Shown piece by piece: positions 51,119-59,657 of a stretch of DNA of 64,000 bases. The position numbers and the translations under genes were made by a program. The stretch is from Nonlabens spongiae. GTDB taxonomy: Bacteria > Bacteroidota > Bacteroidia > Flavobacteriales > Flavobacteriaceae. The stretch is taken from NCBI RefSeq assembly GCF_002117125.1, contig NZ_CP019344.1:2632501-2696500 (forward strand), written 5' to 3'. Position 1 is the stretch's first letter, and each line of letters starts with the position of its first letter. The notes under the pieces are model-generated. The model was not told the DNA's origin. It ran no database searches and saw only the letters and a list, made by a program, of their open reading frames with translations.

Positions 51119-51618
51119 TATTCTTTATCTTTTGAATCTATTACTATGGTGACCGGCCCATCATTGACCAATTCTACCTGCATGTCTGCTCCAAATACGC
51201 CTGTTTTTACTTTATTACCTGTTCCTGAAGATGTGGCTTCGTCATGGTCGCTGAGCGGAGTCGAAGTGCGCTTTCGCGAAAGCGTATCCACAAAAAGCTC
51301 ATACAATGGTATCGCAACTTCTGGTCGTGCAGCTTTGATATAGCTGGGTCGGTTTCCCTTTTTGGTACTGGCGTGCAACGTGAATTGAGAAACGACTAGC
51401 GCCTCACCGTCTGTGTCTTTTATGGATAAATTCATTTTGCCCTCTGTATCGCTAAAGATCCTCATATTGACAACCTTGTTCACCAGCCAGTCTACATCTT
51501 CTGCTGTATCGTCGTGCGTGATTCCCAAGAGAATCAGCAATCCTTCTTGGATGGATGAAAATACATCACCATCGATAGAAACGCTAGCGCTTTTTACCCG
51601 TTGAATGACTAATCTCAT
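51118..51618 (-). CDS. dtd: D-aminoacyl-tRNA deacylase with a repeat-coded insertion
   Basis: 166 aa, against about 145-150 in the family. Removes D-amino acids from tRNA. Motifs: [26 protein letters not shown] (SQFTL) and [20 protein letters not shown] (NxGP). About 20 extra residues, [20 protein letters not shown], sit between LFVDTL and [10 protein letters not shown]. They are encoded by a palindrome copy (51269-51284) joined to a dispersed repeat (51245-51267). The insert lies in a surface loop, so the enzyme may still work. Confidence 0.93.
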   Translation of the reverse strand: MRLVIQRVKSASVSIDGDVFSSIQEGLLILLGITHDDTAEDVDWLVNKVVNMRIFSDTEGKMNLSIKDTDGEALVVSQFTLHASTKKGNRPSYIKAARPEVAIPLYELFVDTLSRKRTSTPLSDHDEATSSGTGNKVKTGVFGADMQVELVNDGPVTIVIDSKDKE

Positions 51619-52622
51619 AAATGCGCACGGTGTTTGTCGGCTCGGTAGTTCTCATCTTCATCGCTGATGAGCTGCAAGTAGCTTTCATAGCGGGAGTAGG
51701 CAATCTCACCGTTTTCAACGGCTTCTTTGACGGCACATTTAGGCTCTTCTAGATGAAGGCAGTTGTGGAATTTACAGTCTTGCTTTCGCTCAAAAATTTC
51801 TGGGAAATAATCACCCACTTCTTCTTTTTCCATGTCCACCACGCCAAAACCTTTTATTCCAGGTGTGTCGATCAATCGGGCATCAAAATCCAGATCAAAC
51901 ATCTCTGCAAAAGTCGTGGTATGCTGCCCCTGTTTATGCTGGTCGCTTATTTCTTTGGTTTTGAGATCGAGACCGGGTTGAACTGCATTAGCTAGCGTGC
52001 TTTTACCTGCACCACTATGACCACTGAACATACTGGTTTTACCGGTCATTTTCTCTTTGACCAGCTCAACGTTCTTACCAGTTGCAGCGCTTATTGCTAT
52101 GCAATCGTAACCTATGTTTTTATACAGATGCATCATCACGCGCACGGCATCCAGCTCAGTCATTTGTGTAACTTCTTCTCCCGTCTCGGGATCAATCAAG
52201 ATTTCGCTGGGTTCATCGTCATAAGTATCTACTTTATTGAAGACTAGAACCACGGGAATGTGATAGGCTTCTGCCGTTACTAGGAATCGATCGATAAATG
52301 AAGTAAACGTGGGCGGATTATTAATCGTAACCAATAAAAAAACCTGATCAATGTTTGCCGCAATGATGTGGGTCTGCTTAGAGAGATTGACTGATTTACG
52401 CACGATGTAGTTCTCTCGCTCCTCAATCTGACCTATAATTCCTATCTCCTCGTCACCTTTTTTCTCAAGCGAAAACTGGACCTTGTCGCCCACCGCAACG
52501 GGATTAGTGCTCTTGATACCTTTTAATCTGAATTTTCCCTTTATGCGACAGGAGTAGAAAACACCGTCAGCCCCCTTCACCTCATACCAGCTGCCTGTAG
52601 ATCTGTAAACGGTTCCTGTCAT
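51615..52622 (-). CDS. rsgA: ribosome small-subunit GTPase RsgA
   Basis: 335 aa. N-terminal OB fold (about 1-75), then a circularly permuted GTPase: NKVD first, later [12 protein letters not shown] (Walker A) and [11 protein letters not shown]-terminal zinc finger C-x4-C-x-H type follows ([15 protein letters not shown]). Late 30S assembly factor. Overlaps dtd by 4 nt. Confidence 0.95.
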   Translation of the reverse strand: MTGTVYRSTGSWYEVKGADGVFYSCRIKGKFRLKGIKSTNPVAVGDKVQFSLEKKGDEEIGIIGQIEERENYIVRKSVNLSKQTHIIAANIDQVFLLVTINNPPTFTSFIDRFLVTAEAYHIPVVLVFNKVDTYDDEPSEILIDPETGEEVTQMTELDAVRVMMHLYKNIGYDCIAISAATGKNVELVKEKMTGKTSMFSGHSGAGKSTLANAVQPGLDLKTKEISDQHKQGQHTTTFAEMFDLDFDARLIDTPGIKGFGVVDMEKEEVGDYFPEIFERKQDCKFHNCLHLEEPKCAVKEAVENGEIAYSRYESYLQLISDEDENYRADKHRAHL

Positions 52623-52740
52623 AAAAGGATAAGAAATTTTGGTAAAGGTATTGCATTCTCCCTATTTCTTTGGATTCTGCGATCCATAGAATCATTTTTA
52701 AATTAATCTCAAACCTAAAGGAATACCGTATAGGTCGATT

Positions 52741-52748
52741 TATCTTTG
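52741..52748 (+). promoter_or_regulatory. -7 promoter element TATCTTTG close to the mfd start
   Basis: Exact TAnnTTTG ending 6 nt before the ATG at 52755, suggesting a leaderless or nearly leaderless mRNA. Confidence 0.5.
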
Positions 52749-52754
52749 CCGCCC

Positions 52755-55700
52755 ATGGGTTTTACAAGAATTCTAGAACAGTTTGAGCAAATGCCTCAAA
52801 CAAAGCGACTTTATGACTTAGTTTCTAATAATCAAGGTCTTAACGCGATTGCAGGTCTTCAGGGAAGTGCGCTTTCTACCGTGCTTTGCGCTGCTTTTAA
52901 AGAGGTGCATAAGCCATTTCTAATCATTGCAAATGATAAAGAAGAGGCAGCTTTTCATTTGAATGATCTGGAGCGCATGGTAGGCGAGGATCGCGTGCTG
53001 TTTTACCCGGGTAGCTACAGAAGACCCTATCAAATCGAGGAAACCGATAATGCCAATGTATTACTGCGTGCCGAGGTGCTCAATCGCATCAATTCCCGTA
53101 AAAAGCCAGCCATAATCGTTACATATCCAGACGCTCTTTTTGAGAAAGTAGTGACCCGCAAGGAACTGGAGAAAAACACACTCAAGATAAGTGTGGGCGA
53201 TCAGATCAGTATTGATTTTGCAAACGAAGTACTTTTTGAGTACAAGTTCAAAAGGGTAGACTTTGTCACTGAACCAGGCGAGTTCTCATTGCGAGGCGGT
53301 ATTCTGGATGTATATTCTTTCTCAAACGATGAACCCTACCGTATCGAGTTTTTTGGTAATGAGATTGACTCCATTAGAGTTTTTGATGTGGAGACGCAAC
53401 TTTCCAAGGACCAAATCAAGAAAATTTCTATAATCCCAAATGTCGAACACAAAAAATCTGAAGAGTCTCGGCAGAGTTTCGTGAAATACATTTCCTCAAA
53501 TACGGTAGTGTTTTCTACAAATTTAGAAATGATGTGGGGGCGTATGGATTCGCTTTTCGCGAAAGCGGAACAAGCATACAACAAGTTGCAAGGCGAAATA
53601 CGACAGCTCACCCCAGCAGAGATCTTTGCTGATGCCAAGCTGCTGAAAACGCAATTAAAAGAATTCAACGTATTTGAATTTGTCAATGCAAACGGGTCTA
53701 TAAACTATCAAACTGTACCACAACCCTCATTCAACAAACAATTTGATTTGCTGATCGAGAATCTTAAGGAAAATGAGGAGAAGGGGTATGAAAACTACAT
53801 CTTTTGCAGTACCGATCAGCAGGCTAGGAGATTCAGGGATATTTTTACTGACATGGAAGCTCAGGTGGCTTACAAGACGGTCACAATGCCTTTGTACCGT
53901 GGTTTTATAAGCCATGATTTAAAAATCGCCTGCTATACAGATCATGAGATTTTCCAGCGCTATCATAAATTCCACCTCAAGAACGGCTACGCAAAAAAAC
54001 AGGCTCTCACGCTCAAAGAACTCAACACACTCGAGATAGGGGATTTTGTCACCCACATAGATCACGGGATCGGAAAGTTTGGCGGATTGCAAAAAATCGA
54101 CGTCAATGGTCAGAAGCAAGAGGCGATCAAATTGATTTATGGGGAGCGCGATATTCTATATGTAAGCATTCACTCACTGCATAAGATTACCCGTTATGCA
54201 GGGAAGGATTCCAAACCACCGAAGATTTACAAGCTGGGTAGTCCCGCGTGGAAAAAACTGAAGGCAAAAACCAAGAAAAAGGTCAAGGAGATTGCCTTTG
54301 ATTTGATTCAGCTTTACGCGAAAAGACGTTCTCAAAAAGGATTTCAATACGCCCCAGACGGCTATTTGCAAGATGAACTGGAAGCGAGTTTTATCTATGA
54401 GGACACGCCTGACCAGAGTGCAGCAACAGAGGCCGTCAAAAAAGACATGGAAAGTGACCGTCCCATGGACCGGCTGGTGTGTGGCGACGTAGGTTTTGGT
54501 AAAACCGAGGTGGCGATACGTGCAGCGTTTAAAGCTGCGGTTAACGGGAAACAGGTTGCGGTACTCGTTCCTACTACCATTCTTGCTTTTCAGCACGCAA
54601 AGACTTTCAAAGAACGACTCGCAGATCTGCCTGTAAGAGTAGATTACCTCAACCGTTTCCGTACAGCAAAGGAGCGTCGTGGTGTACTTGAAGATCTTGA
54701 AAGCGGTAAAATTGATATTATCATCGGGACACACCAGCTGGTGAATAAATCGGTGAAGTTTAAGGATTTGGGACTGTTGATCATTGATGAGGAGCAAAAA
54801 TTTGGGGTAGCTGTCAAGGATAAGCTCAAAACCTTGAGAGCAAACATTGATACGCTTACACTCACTGCGACTCCTATTCCTAGAACCCTACAGTTCTCGC
54901 TTATGGCAGCTCGGGATTTGAGTGTGATCAAAACACCGCCACCTAACCGTCATCCCGTGGAAACTAAAGTGGTGCGATTCAGCGAGGAAATCATAAGAGA
55001 TGCGGTAAGCTATGAGATATCTCGAGGTGGCCAAGTCTTTTTCGTTCACAACCGTATTGAAAATATTAAAGAAGTGGCAGGCATGATCCAGCGATCGGTT
55101 CCAGAAGCAAAAATCGGTATCGGGCACGGGCAAATGGATGGGAAGAAACTGGAAGAGTTGATGCTTGCTTTTATCAACGGCGAGTTTGATGTTTTGGTTT
55201 CGACCACGATTATAGAAAGCGGCCTCGATGTTCCCAATGCCAATACCATCTTCATCAACAATGCTAATAACTTCGGACTCTCAGACCTACACCAGATGCG
55301 AGGTCGAGTAGGGCGTAGCAACAAAAAAGCATTCTGTTATTTCATTACGCCACCCTATGATGTGATGACCGATGAGGCCAGAAAACGTATTCAAGCGCTA
55401 GAAACCTTCTCAGAATTGGGTAGCGGATTCAATATTGCCATGAAAGATTTGGAAATACGTGGTAGTGGAGATATTCTGGGCGGTGAACAAAGCGGATTCA
55501 TCAACGAAATCGGTTTTGATACCTATCAAAAAATCCTTGCCGAAGCCATCGACGAGCTCAAAGAAAACGAGTTTGCCGATCTCTACGAGCAAAAAGAAGA
55601 TAAGCCCCACGTTACGGAGGTCAATATTGATAGTGATTTTGAACTCTTGTTCCCAGACGATTATATAAATTCGATTACCGAGCGACTCGCGTTGTATTCA

Positions 55701-56099
55701 AAATTAAATGAAATAGAGGACGAAAAAGGGCTGGAAGCTTACAGAAATGAACTGGAAGACCGTTTTGGCGAGCTACCCGACGAGGCCGAAGACTTACTGA
55801 CCAGCGTGCGTATCAAGTGGCTGGCAACTTCCATAGGCTTAGAAAAAATCGTCATGAAACAAGGCCGCTTCATAGGCTATTTCGTGGCAGACCAGCAAAG
55901 CAAATTCTATCAGAGCGAGAGTTTCTCCCGAGTTTTAAAAGCTGTTCAAAACAATCCCGGCAAGCTCAAAATGAAAGAAAAACAAACCCGTGCCGGTTTG
56001 CGATTGCTACTCACTGCAGAAAATGTCAAGAACGTGGATCGGGTGTATGAGATTTTGAAGGTGGTGGCGCCGAAAAGCTCAGAGATGGAAAAAGCTTAA
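52755..56099 (+). CDS. mfd: transcription-repair coupling factor Mfd
   Basis: 1114 aa from ATG 52755; a TTG nine nt earlier belongs to the promoter box. Domains: UvrB-homology region (about 1-300), RNA-polymerase-interacting domain (about 430-500: LEIGDFVTHIDHGIGKFGGL), helicase motor with GDVGFGKTEVA (Walker A), DEEQKFGV (Walker B), TLTATPIPRT and GRVGRSNKKAF, and a C-terminal TRCF domain. It removes stalled RNA polymerase and recruits UvrA. A variant palindrome with one extra T (53550-53566) is present in the coding sequence, giving LFAKAEQA. Confidence 0.96.
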   Translation: MGFTRILEQFEQMPQTKRLYDLVSNNQGLNAIAGLQGSALSTVLCAAFKEVHKPFLIIANDKEEAAFHLNDLERMVGEDRVLFYPGSYRRPYQIEETDNANVLLRAEVLNRINSRKKPAIIVTYPDALFEKVVTRKELEKNTLKISVGDQISIDFANEVLFEYKFKRVDFVTEPGEFSLRGGILDVYSFSNDEPYRIEFFGNEIDSIRVFDVETQLSKDQIKKISIIPNVEHKKSEESRQSFVKYISSNTVVFSTNLEMMWGRMDSLFAKAEQAYNKLQGEIRQLTPAEIFADAKLLKTQLKEFNVFEFVNANGSINYQTVPQPSFNKQFDLLIENLKENEEKGYENYIFCSTDQQARRFRDIFTDMEAQVAYKTVTMPLYRGFISHDLKIACYTDHEIFQRYHKFHLKNGYAKKQALTLKELNTLEIGDFVTHIDHGIGKFGGLQKIDVNGQKQEAIKLIYGERDILYVSIHSLHKITRYAGKDSKPPKIYKLGSPAWKKLKAKTKKKVKEIAFDLIQLYAKRRSQKGFQYAPDGYLQDELEASFIYEDTPDQSAATEAVKKDMESDRPMDRLVCGDVGFGKTEVAIRAAFKAAVNGKQVAVLVPTTILAFQHAKTFKERLADLPVRVDYLNRFRTAKERRGVLEDLESGKIDIIIGTHQLVNKSVKFKDLGLLIIDEEQKFGVAVKDKLKTLRANIDTLTLTATPIPRTLQFSLMAARDLSVIKTPPPNRHPVETKVVRFSEEIIRDAVSYEISRGGQVFFVHNRIENIKEVAGMIQRSVPEAKIGIGHGQMDGKKLEELMLAFINGEFDVLVSTTIIESGLDVPNANTIFINNANNFGLSDLHQMRGRVGRSNKKAFCYFITPPYDVMTDEARKRIQALETFSELGSGFNIAMKDLEIRGSGDILGGEQSGFINEIGFDTYQKILAEAIDELKENEFADLYEQKEDKPHVTEVNIDSDFELLFPDDYINSITERLALYSKLNEIEDEKGLEAYRNELEDRFGELPDEAEDLLTSVRIKWLATSIGLEKIVMKQGRFIGYFVADQQSKFYQSESFSRVLKAVQNNPGKLKMKEKQTRAGLRLLLTAENVKNVDRVYEILKVVAPKSSEMEKA

Positions 56100-56108
56100 C
56101 TTAGGAAA

Positions 56109-56561
56109 ATGAATTTTTTCAGACTCATTTTTATAACCATGGTTTTTGTCTCCTTAAAACCGCTGCATGCTCAGAAGCTTGATAATAATATTGGCATTAA
56201 ACATGTTCAAGGCGTTGTAATTGATTCAGACGGCGAGCCTGTGTTGGGTCAAACGGTACGAATATCAGGGACAGAGCGATACTCTATTTCTGATTTTGAT
56301 GGAAAATTTTGTATCAGCGTTCCTAAAGGTTTTGATATTTATTTATCTGTTCCGTGCTGTTACAATCCAATGATTTTAAAATTGGATTCAGAAGACAATG
56401 AAATTAAAGTTGATCTCGGTTCAAAAAAACTATGGAGGAAATCAAAAAGGTATTCTAGAATTTATCGTAAAAGAATATCTTCTCAGGAAGAGATTTTTAC
56501 TCGATTCTACAAAACTTCTCTTGGAATACCAGAACAAATGACTTGTGAAACCTCAAGGTGA
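56109..56561 (+). CDS. small exported protein with carboxypeptidase-regulatory-like domain
   Basis: 150 aa. Signal peptide ending LHAQ. The domain VQGVVIDSDGEPVLGQTVRI and YSISDFDGKFCISVPKG is the CarboxypepD_reg-like fold found at the start of SusC/TonB-dependent proteins, here alone. The last about 40 residues are basic. It overlaps the dinB start by 17 nt. Role unknown. Confidence 0.8.
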   Translation: MNFFRLIFITMVFVSLKPLHAQKLDNNIGIKHVQGVVIDSDGEPVLGQTVRISGTERYSISDFDGKFCISVPKGFDIYLSVPCCYNPMILKLDSEDNEIKVDLGSKKLWRKSKRYSRIYRKRISSQEEIFTRFYKTSLGIPEQMTCETSR

Positions 56562-57651
56562 AACATCTGATAAGCCAACCCGCAAAATCATCCACGTAGA
56601 TATGGATGCCTTCTACGCATCTGTTGAGCAGCGTGACCATCCTGAATTGAAAGGTAAGCCTATTGCCGTGGGCGGTAGCAGCAAGCGAGGCGTTGTAGCT
56701 GCGGCGAGCTACGAGGCCAGAAAATACGGCGTGCGCAGCGCCATGCCCAGCGTTACCGCAAGTCGTCTGTGTCCCGATCTGATATTTGTCAAGCACCGTT
56801 TTGATGTGTACCGGGAGGTCTCGCAGCAAATCCGAGAGATATTCCACGATTATACCGATCTGGTAGAGCCGCTTTCTCTAGATGAAGCCTATCTGGATGT
56901 CACCCAAAACAATTACGACTACCCCAGCGCAACCATTATCGCCTACGACATACGCCGGCGTATTTATGAAGAGACGGGACTTACCGCCAGCGCAGGTATT
57001 TCCATCAATAAGTTCATCGCAAAAGTCGCCAGCGATTACAACAAGCCCAACGGTCAGAAAACCATCACGCCAGATGAGGTGACCGAGTTTTTAGAAAAAT
57101 TGGAAATCAGAAAATTTCACGGCATAGGTAAGGTCACGGCCGAGAAGATGTATCAGCTGGGAATATTTAAAGGCATGGATCTCAAGCAGAAGCCGCTGGA
57201 GTTTCTGGTGGAGCATTTTGGAAAGAGTGGCGCGCATTACTACAACATCGTGCGCGGCATTCACAACAGTCCCGTAAAGCCCAACCGCACCCGTAAATCC
57301 TTGGGAGCCGAGCGTACTTTTTCTGAGAATATCTCTAGCGAACTCTTCATGAAAGAACGTCTGGAGCAAATCGCCGAAGAAATAGAAAAACGACTTTCCA
57401 AAACCGATATCGCAGGAAAGACCGTTACGCTTAAGATCAAATTCCGAGATTTTAAAACGCAGACCCGCAGCAAGACCCTAAACGAATTTATCCATAGAAA
57501 AGAGGATATTCTCAAAATTGCCGTGCAGCTTATGGAACAAGAACGCTTTCGCGAAAGCGTACGACTCCTAGGCATCACCCTCAGTAATCTGGATAATGAA
57601 AAAACCGAGGAAGAAAAGCAAGTAGAGGTGCAGCTAGGGTTTGGGTTTTAG
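56545..57651 (+). CDS. dinB: DNA polymerase IV (Y family)
   Basis: 368 aa from GTG 56545. The catalytic aspartates and glutamate are visible: IIHVDMDAFYASVEQRD and PLSLDEAYLDVT. The steric region GVVAAASYEARKYGVRSAMP and the little-finger domain (about 240-350) follow. Error-prone translesion synthesis. Codons 334-339 (RFRESV) are a perfect palindrome copy (57544-57559), in the little finger. Confidence 0.95.
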   Translation: MKPQGETSDKPTRKIIHVDMDAFYASVEQRDHPELKGKPIAVGGSSKRGVVAAASYEARKYGVRSAMPSVTASRLCPDLIFVKHRFDVYREVSQQIREIFHDYTDLVEPLSLDEAYLDVTQNNYDYPSATIIAYDIRRRIYEETGLTASAGISINKFIAKVASDYNKPNGQKTITPDEVTEFLEKLEIRKFHGIGKVTAEKMYQLGIFKGMDLKQKPLEFLVEHFGKSGAHYYNIVRGIHNSPVKPNRTRKSLGAERTFSENISSELFMKERLEQIAEEIEKRLSKTDIAGKTVTLKIKFRDFKTQTRSKTLNEFIHRKEDILKIAVQLMEQERFRESVRLLGITLSNLDNEKTEEEKQVEVQLGFGF

Positions 57652-57666
57652 GCGAGCTGCTGGGAT

Positions 57667-58569
57667 TTATTTGAACTTGTAGTTCAGCCCGAGACCAAAT
57701 ACTTCACGTATTTGAAAACCAGTTACTGCATTATCATCGTAGATCGCCTGAAAAATCAGGTTGGTGCTCAACCAGTCGTTGACTTTCATATTGATATTTG
57801 TACTGTAATTGATATCTACATTTTGAGGATCTTCTCGATAGTTTGAATATAATAAAAGCACATTGTCCATGGTGATATTCTCTGCAATGGTGAAGTTGTA
57901 GATCGCATTGACGCTGGCACCAAATTCAAAGTGGCTGCTCTCTCCCGCATCCACTCCAAAGTAATCTCCATCCACATAACCCTCACGAGTGGTAAACATG
58001 TCGTCCACCACGATCAAACGACCAGTTGCAGGAGCAATATTTACGGTGAAATCATCGTCTTCTCTGTACAAAATACCAGGACCGGCCTGGAAAAAACCAG
58101 GAGAAAGAAAATGTGTGCGCTCCGTTCTGATCTCGTTGCCTTCTTCATCTTCGCTAAATCTGTAACCCTTTGCAAACTGTGTCAATGCGTTGAAGAAAAA
58201 GGAGTAGGACCAGCTACTGTCTTTAGTGATCTTGTAACCATATACCGAGTTGAACTCGATGCGATCATTTGTTTTACGAGAGAACTCTGAATCATCTGTT
58301 TTTGTCAAACCAAATTCTAGGATCAATTTATTATCCCAAGAATGGCGATCGCGCTTGTAATTGAAATCATAATTGATTCCAGCATTACCAGCAATATTTG
58401 AAGTTCCACCACCTTGCCACTCGGCATTAAAAGCACTCTGGTTAAAGAGAAACTGAAAGGTTCCTTCTGAGTTCCATCCTTCTTTTTCCTCCTCTTCATC
58501 TGAGTTGTCTTGAGCAAATGCAGCGATGCAGAATAAAAATGCTGCTGCGAGAGATAAAGTTTTTTTCAT
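57667..58569 (-). CDS. DUF3078 outer-membrane-type protein
   Basis: 300 aa from ATG 58569 (KKTLSLAAAFLFCIAAFAQ signal peptide); the longer frame to 58701 is rejected. The acidic stretch NSDEEEEKEGW is followed by the DUF3078 pattern NQSAFNAEWQGGGTSNIA and YDFNYKRDRHSWDNKL. The remainder alternates as a beta-barrel and ends LNYKFK. Function unknown; common in Bacteroidota. TAATTTTG (58594-58587, minus) may be the -7 box. Confidence 0.88.
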   Translation of the reverse strand: MKKTLSLAAAFLFCIAAFAQDNSDEEEEKEGWNSEGTFQFLFNQSAFNAEWQGGGTSNIAGNAGINYDFNYKRDRHSWDNKLILEFGLTKTDDSEFSRKTNDRIEFNSVYGYKITKDSSWSYSFFFNALTQFAKGYRFSEDEEGNEIRTERTHFLSPGFFQAGPGILYREDDDFTVNIAPATGRLIVVDDMFTTREGYVDGDYFGVDAGESSHFEFGASVNAIYNFTIAENITMDNVLLLYSNYREDPQNVDINYSTNINMKVNDWLSTNLIFQAIYDDNAVTGFQIREVFGLGLNYKFK

Positions 58570-58714
58570 GGCGTGAAAGTTTCGCGCAAAATTACATGCT
58601 TTTGTTAAAATGAGGATTGTTTTTTGAGTTGTAATCGGGCTTAGTGAATTTATAGGTCGCGCGATCAAACCCTTTTCGTTTAACAGCAAGCTGCCAAACA
58701 TTTTTACACATTCC

Positions 58715-58840
58715 TCTCGCTCCGCTCGTCGGATGTGAGGTCTAAAGGGAAAAGCTTAAGCTCCCTCTCCTTTGGAGAGGGCTGGGGTGAGGTTAAGAGG
58801 GCTGATCGCTTGTGCTGAGCGGAGTCGAAGTAACCAGAGG
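58715..58840. repeat. mixed dispersed repeats in a 335-nt spacer
   Basis: CTCTCGCTCCGCTCGTCGG, then CTCCCTCTCCTTTGGAGAGG (hairpin CTCTCC/GGAGAG) with GCTGGGGTGAGG, then GCTGAGCGGAGTCGAAG near 58815-58831. No gene is supported in 58570-58904. Confidence 0.65.
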
Positions 58841-58904
58841 GTTTTACGGTTGCTTCCTAAACAAAAACTTAAATACTAGAGATTTGTAATGATAGAAGGC
58901 TGAT

Positions 58905-59585
58905 TCAATCCTCCTTGTAACTTTCCTTCAAGATATAAATATCCTCAATAAGTGCCTCAACATCCTCCACGCTGGTACCATCATAAGAACGACCTCGTAA
59001 ACGGCCTTCTTTATCCACAAGCAGGAAGTTCTCTGTGTGGACCATGGCATATTCACCGCCATGTTTTGGTTTTTTTGCTGCGAGATAGGATTTTCGGGCA
59101 AGATCATAAATTTGTTTGCGGTCGCCGGTAACCAGATTCCATTTTGAGTCCATGATGCCTTTTTTCTCGGCGTACTTTTTAAGAACTTCCACGCTGTCTA
59201 TTTCTGGAGTGACGCTGTGGGACAGGATCAATACCTCGGGATCATCCTTAAATTCTTCCTGGACCAGCATTAGGTTTTCAGTCATCATAGGGCAAATGCT
59301 GGGGCAGGTTGTGAAGAAGAAGTCGGCTACGTAAATCTTACCTTCATAATCGGCTTGCGTGATGGTGTCACCGTTTTGATTCATCAGTTCAAAAGGAGCG
59401 ATTTTGTGGTATTTTTTTACAAAAAGCTTGCTGTCGTCTACGAGGCTGGGATCAAACTCATCGGGTTGTAATATAGCGAGGGTTTTTTCAGGAGTTAGCG
59501 CATATTGAAATGCTGCCAAAATCGACCCACAAAGAATGACCATAAAGAGGATGCGCCACTTATTTTTGTCCAGAAATTCCCTCAT
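58905..59585 (-). CDS. SCO1/SenC family copper-binding thioredoxin-like protein
   Basis: 226 aa from ATG 59585. One N-terminal membrane anchor (KWRILFMVILCGSILAAF), then a thioredoxin fold with the copper cysteines CPSICP and the conserved His in AMVHTENFLLVD. Works in the periplasm in copper delivery to cytochrome oxidase (CuA) assembly. TAAATTTG (59609-59602) lies 16 nt upstream of the ATG. Divergent from the M1 peptidase gene. Confidence 0.92.
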   Translation of the reverse strand: MREFLDKNKWRILFMVILCGSILAAFQYALTPEKTLAILQPDEFDPSLVDDSKLFVKKYHKIAPFELMNQNGDTITQADYEGKIYVADFFFTTCPSICPMMTENLMLVQEEFKDDPEVLILSHSVTPEIDSVEVLKKYAEKKGIMDSKWNLVTGDRKQIYDLARKSYLAAKKPKHGGEYAMVHTENFLLVDKEGRLRGRSYDGTSVEDVEALIEDIYILKESYKED

Positions 59586-59657
59586 TTTCACTACTTTGTT
59601 GCAAATTTAAATACCACGGGCGCGATTAGTGGTCATTTTTCCCAAAACCTAACGATT

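Noticed and set aside
59505..59657. Upstream extension of the M1 peptidase
   Set aside because: Would cover the SCO gene start and promoter, and place 51 residues before a good signal peptide.
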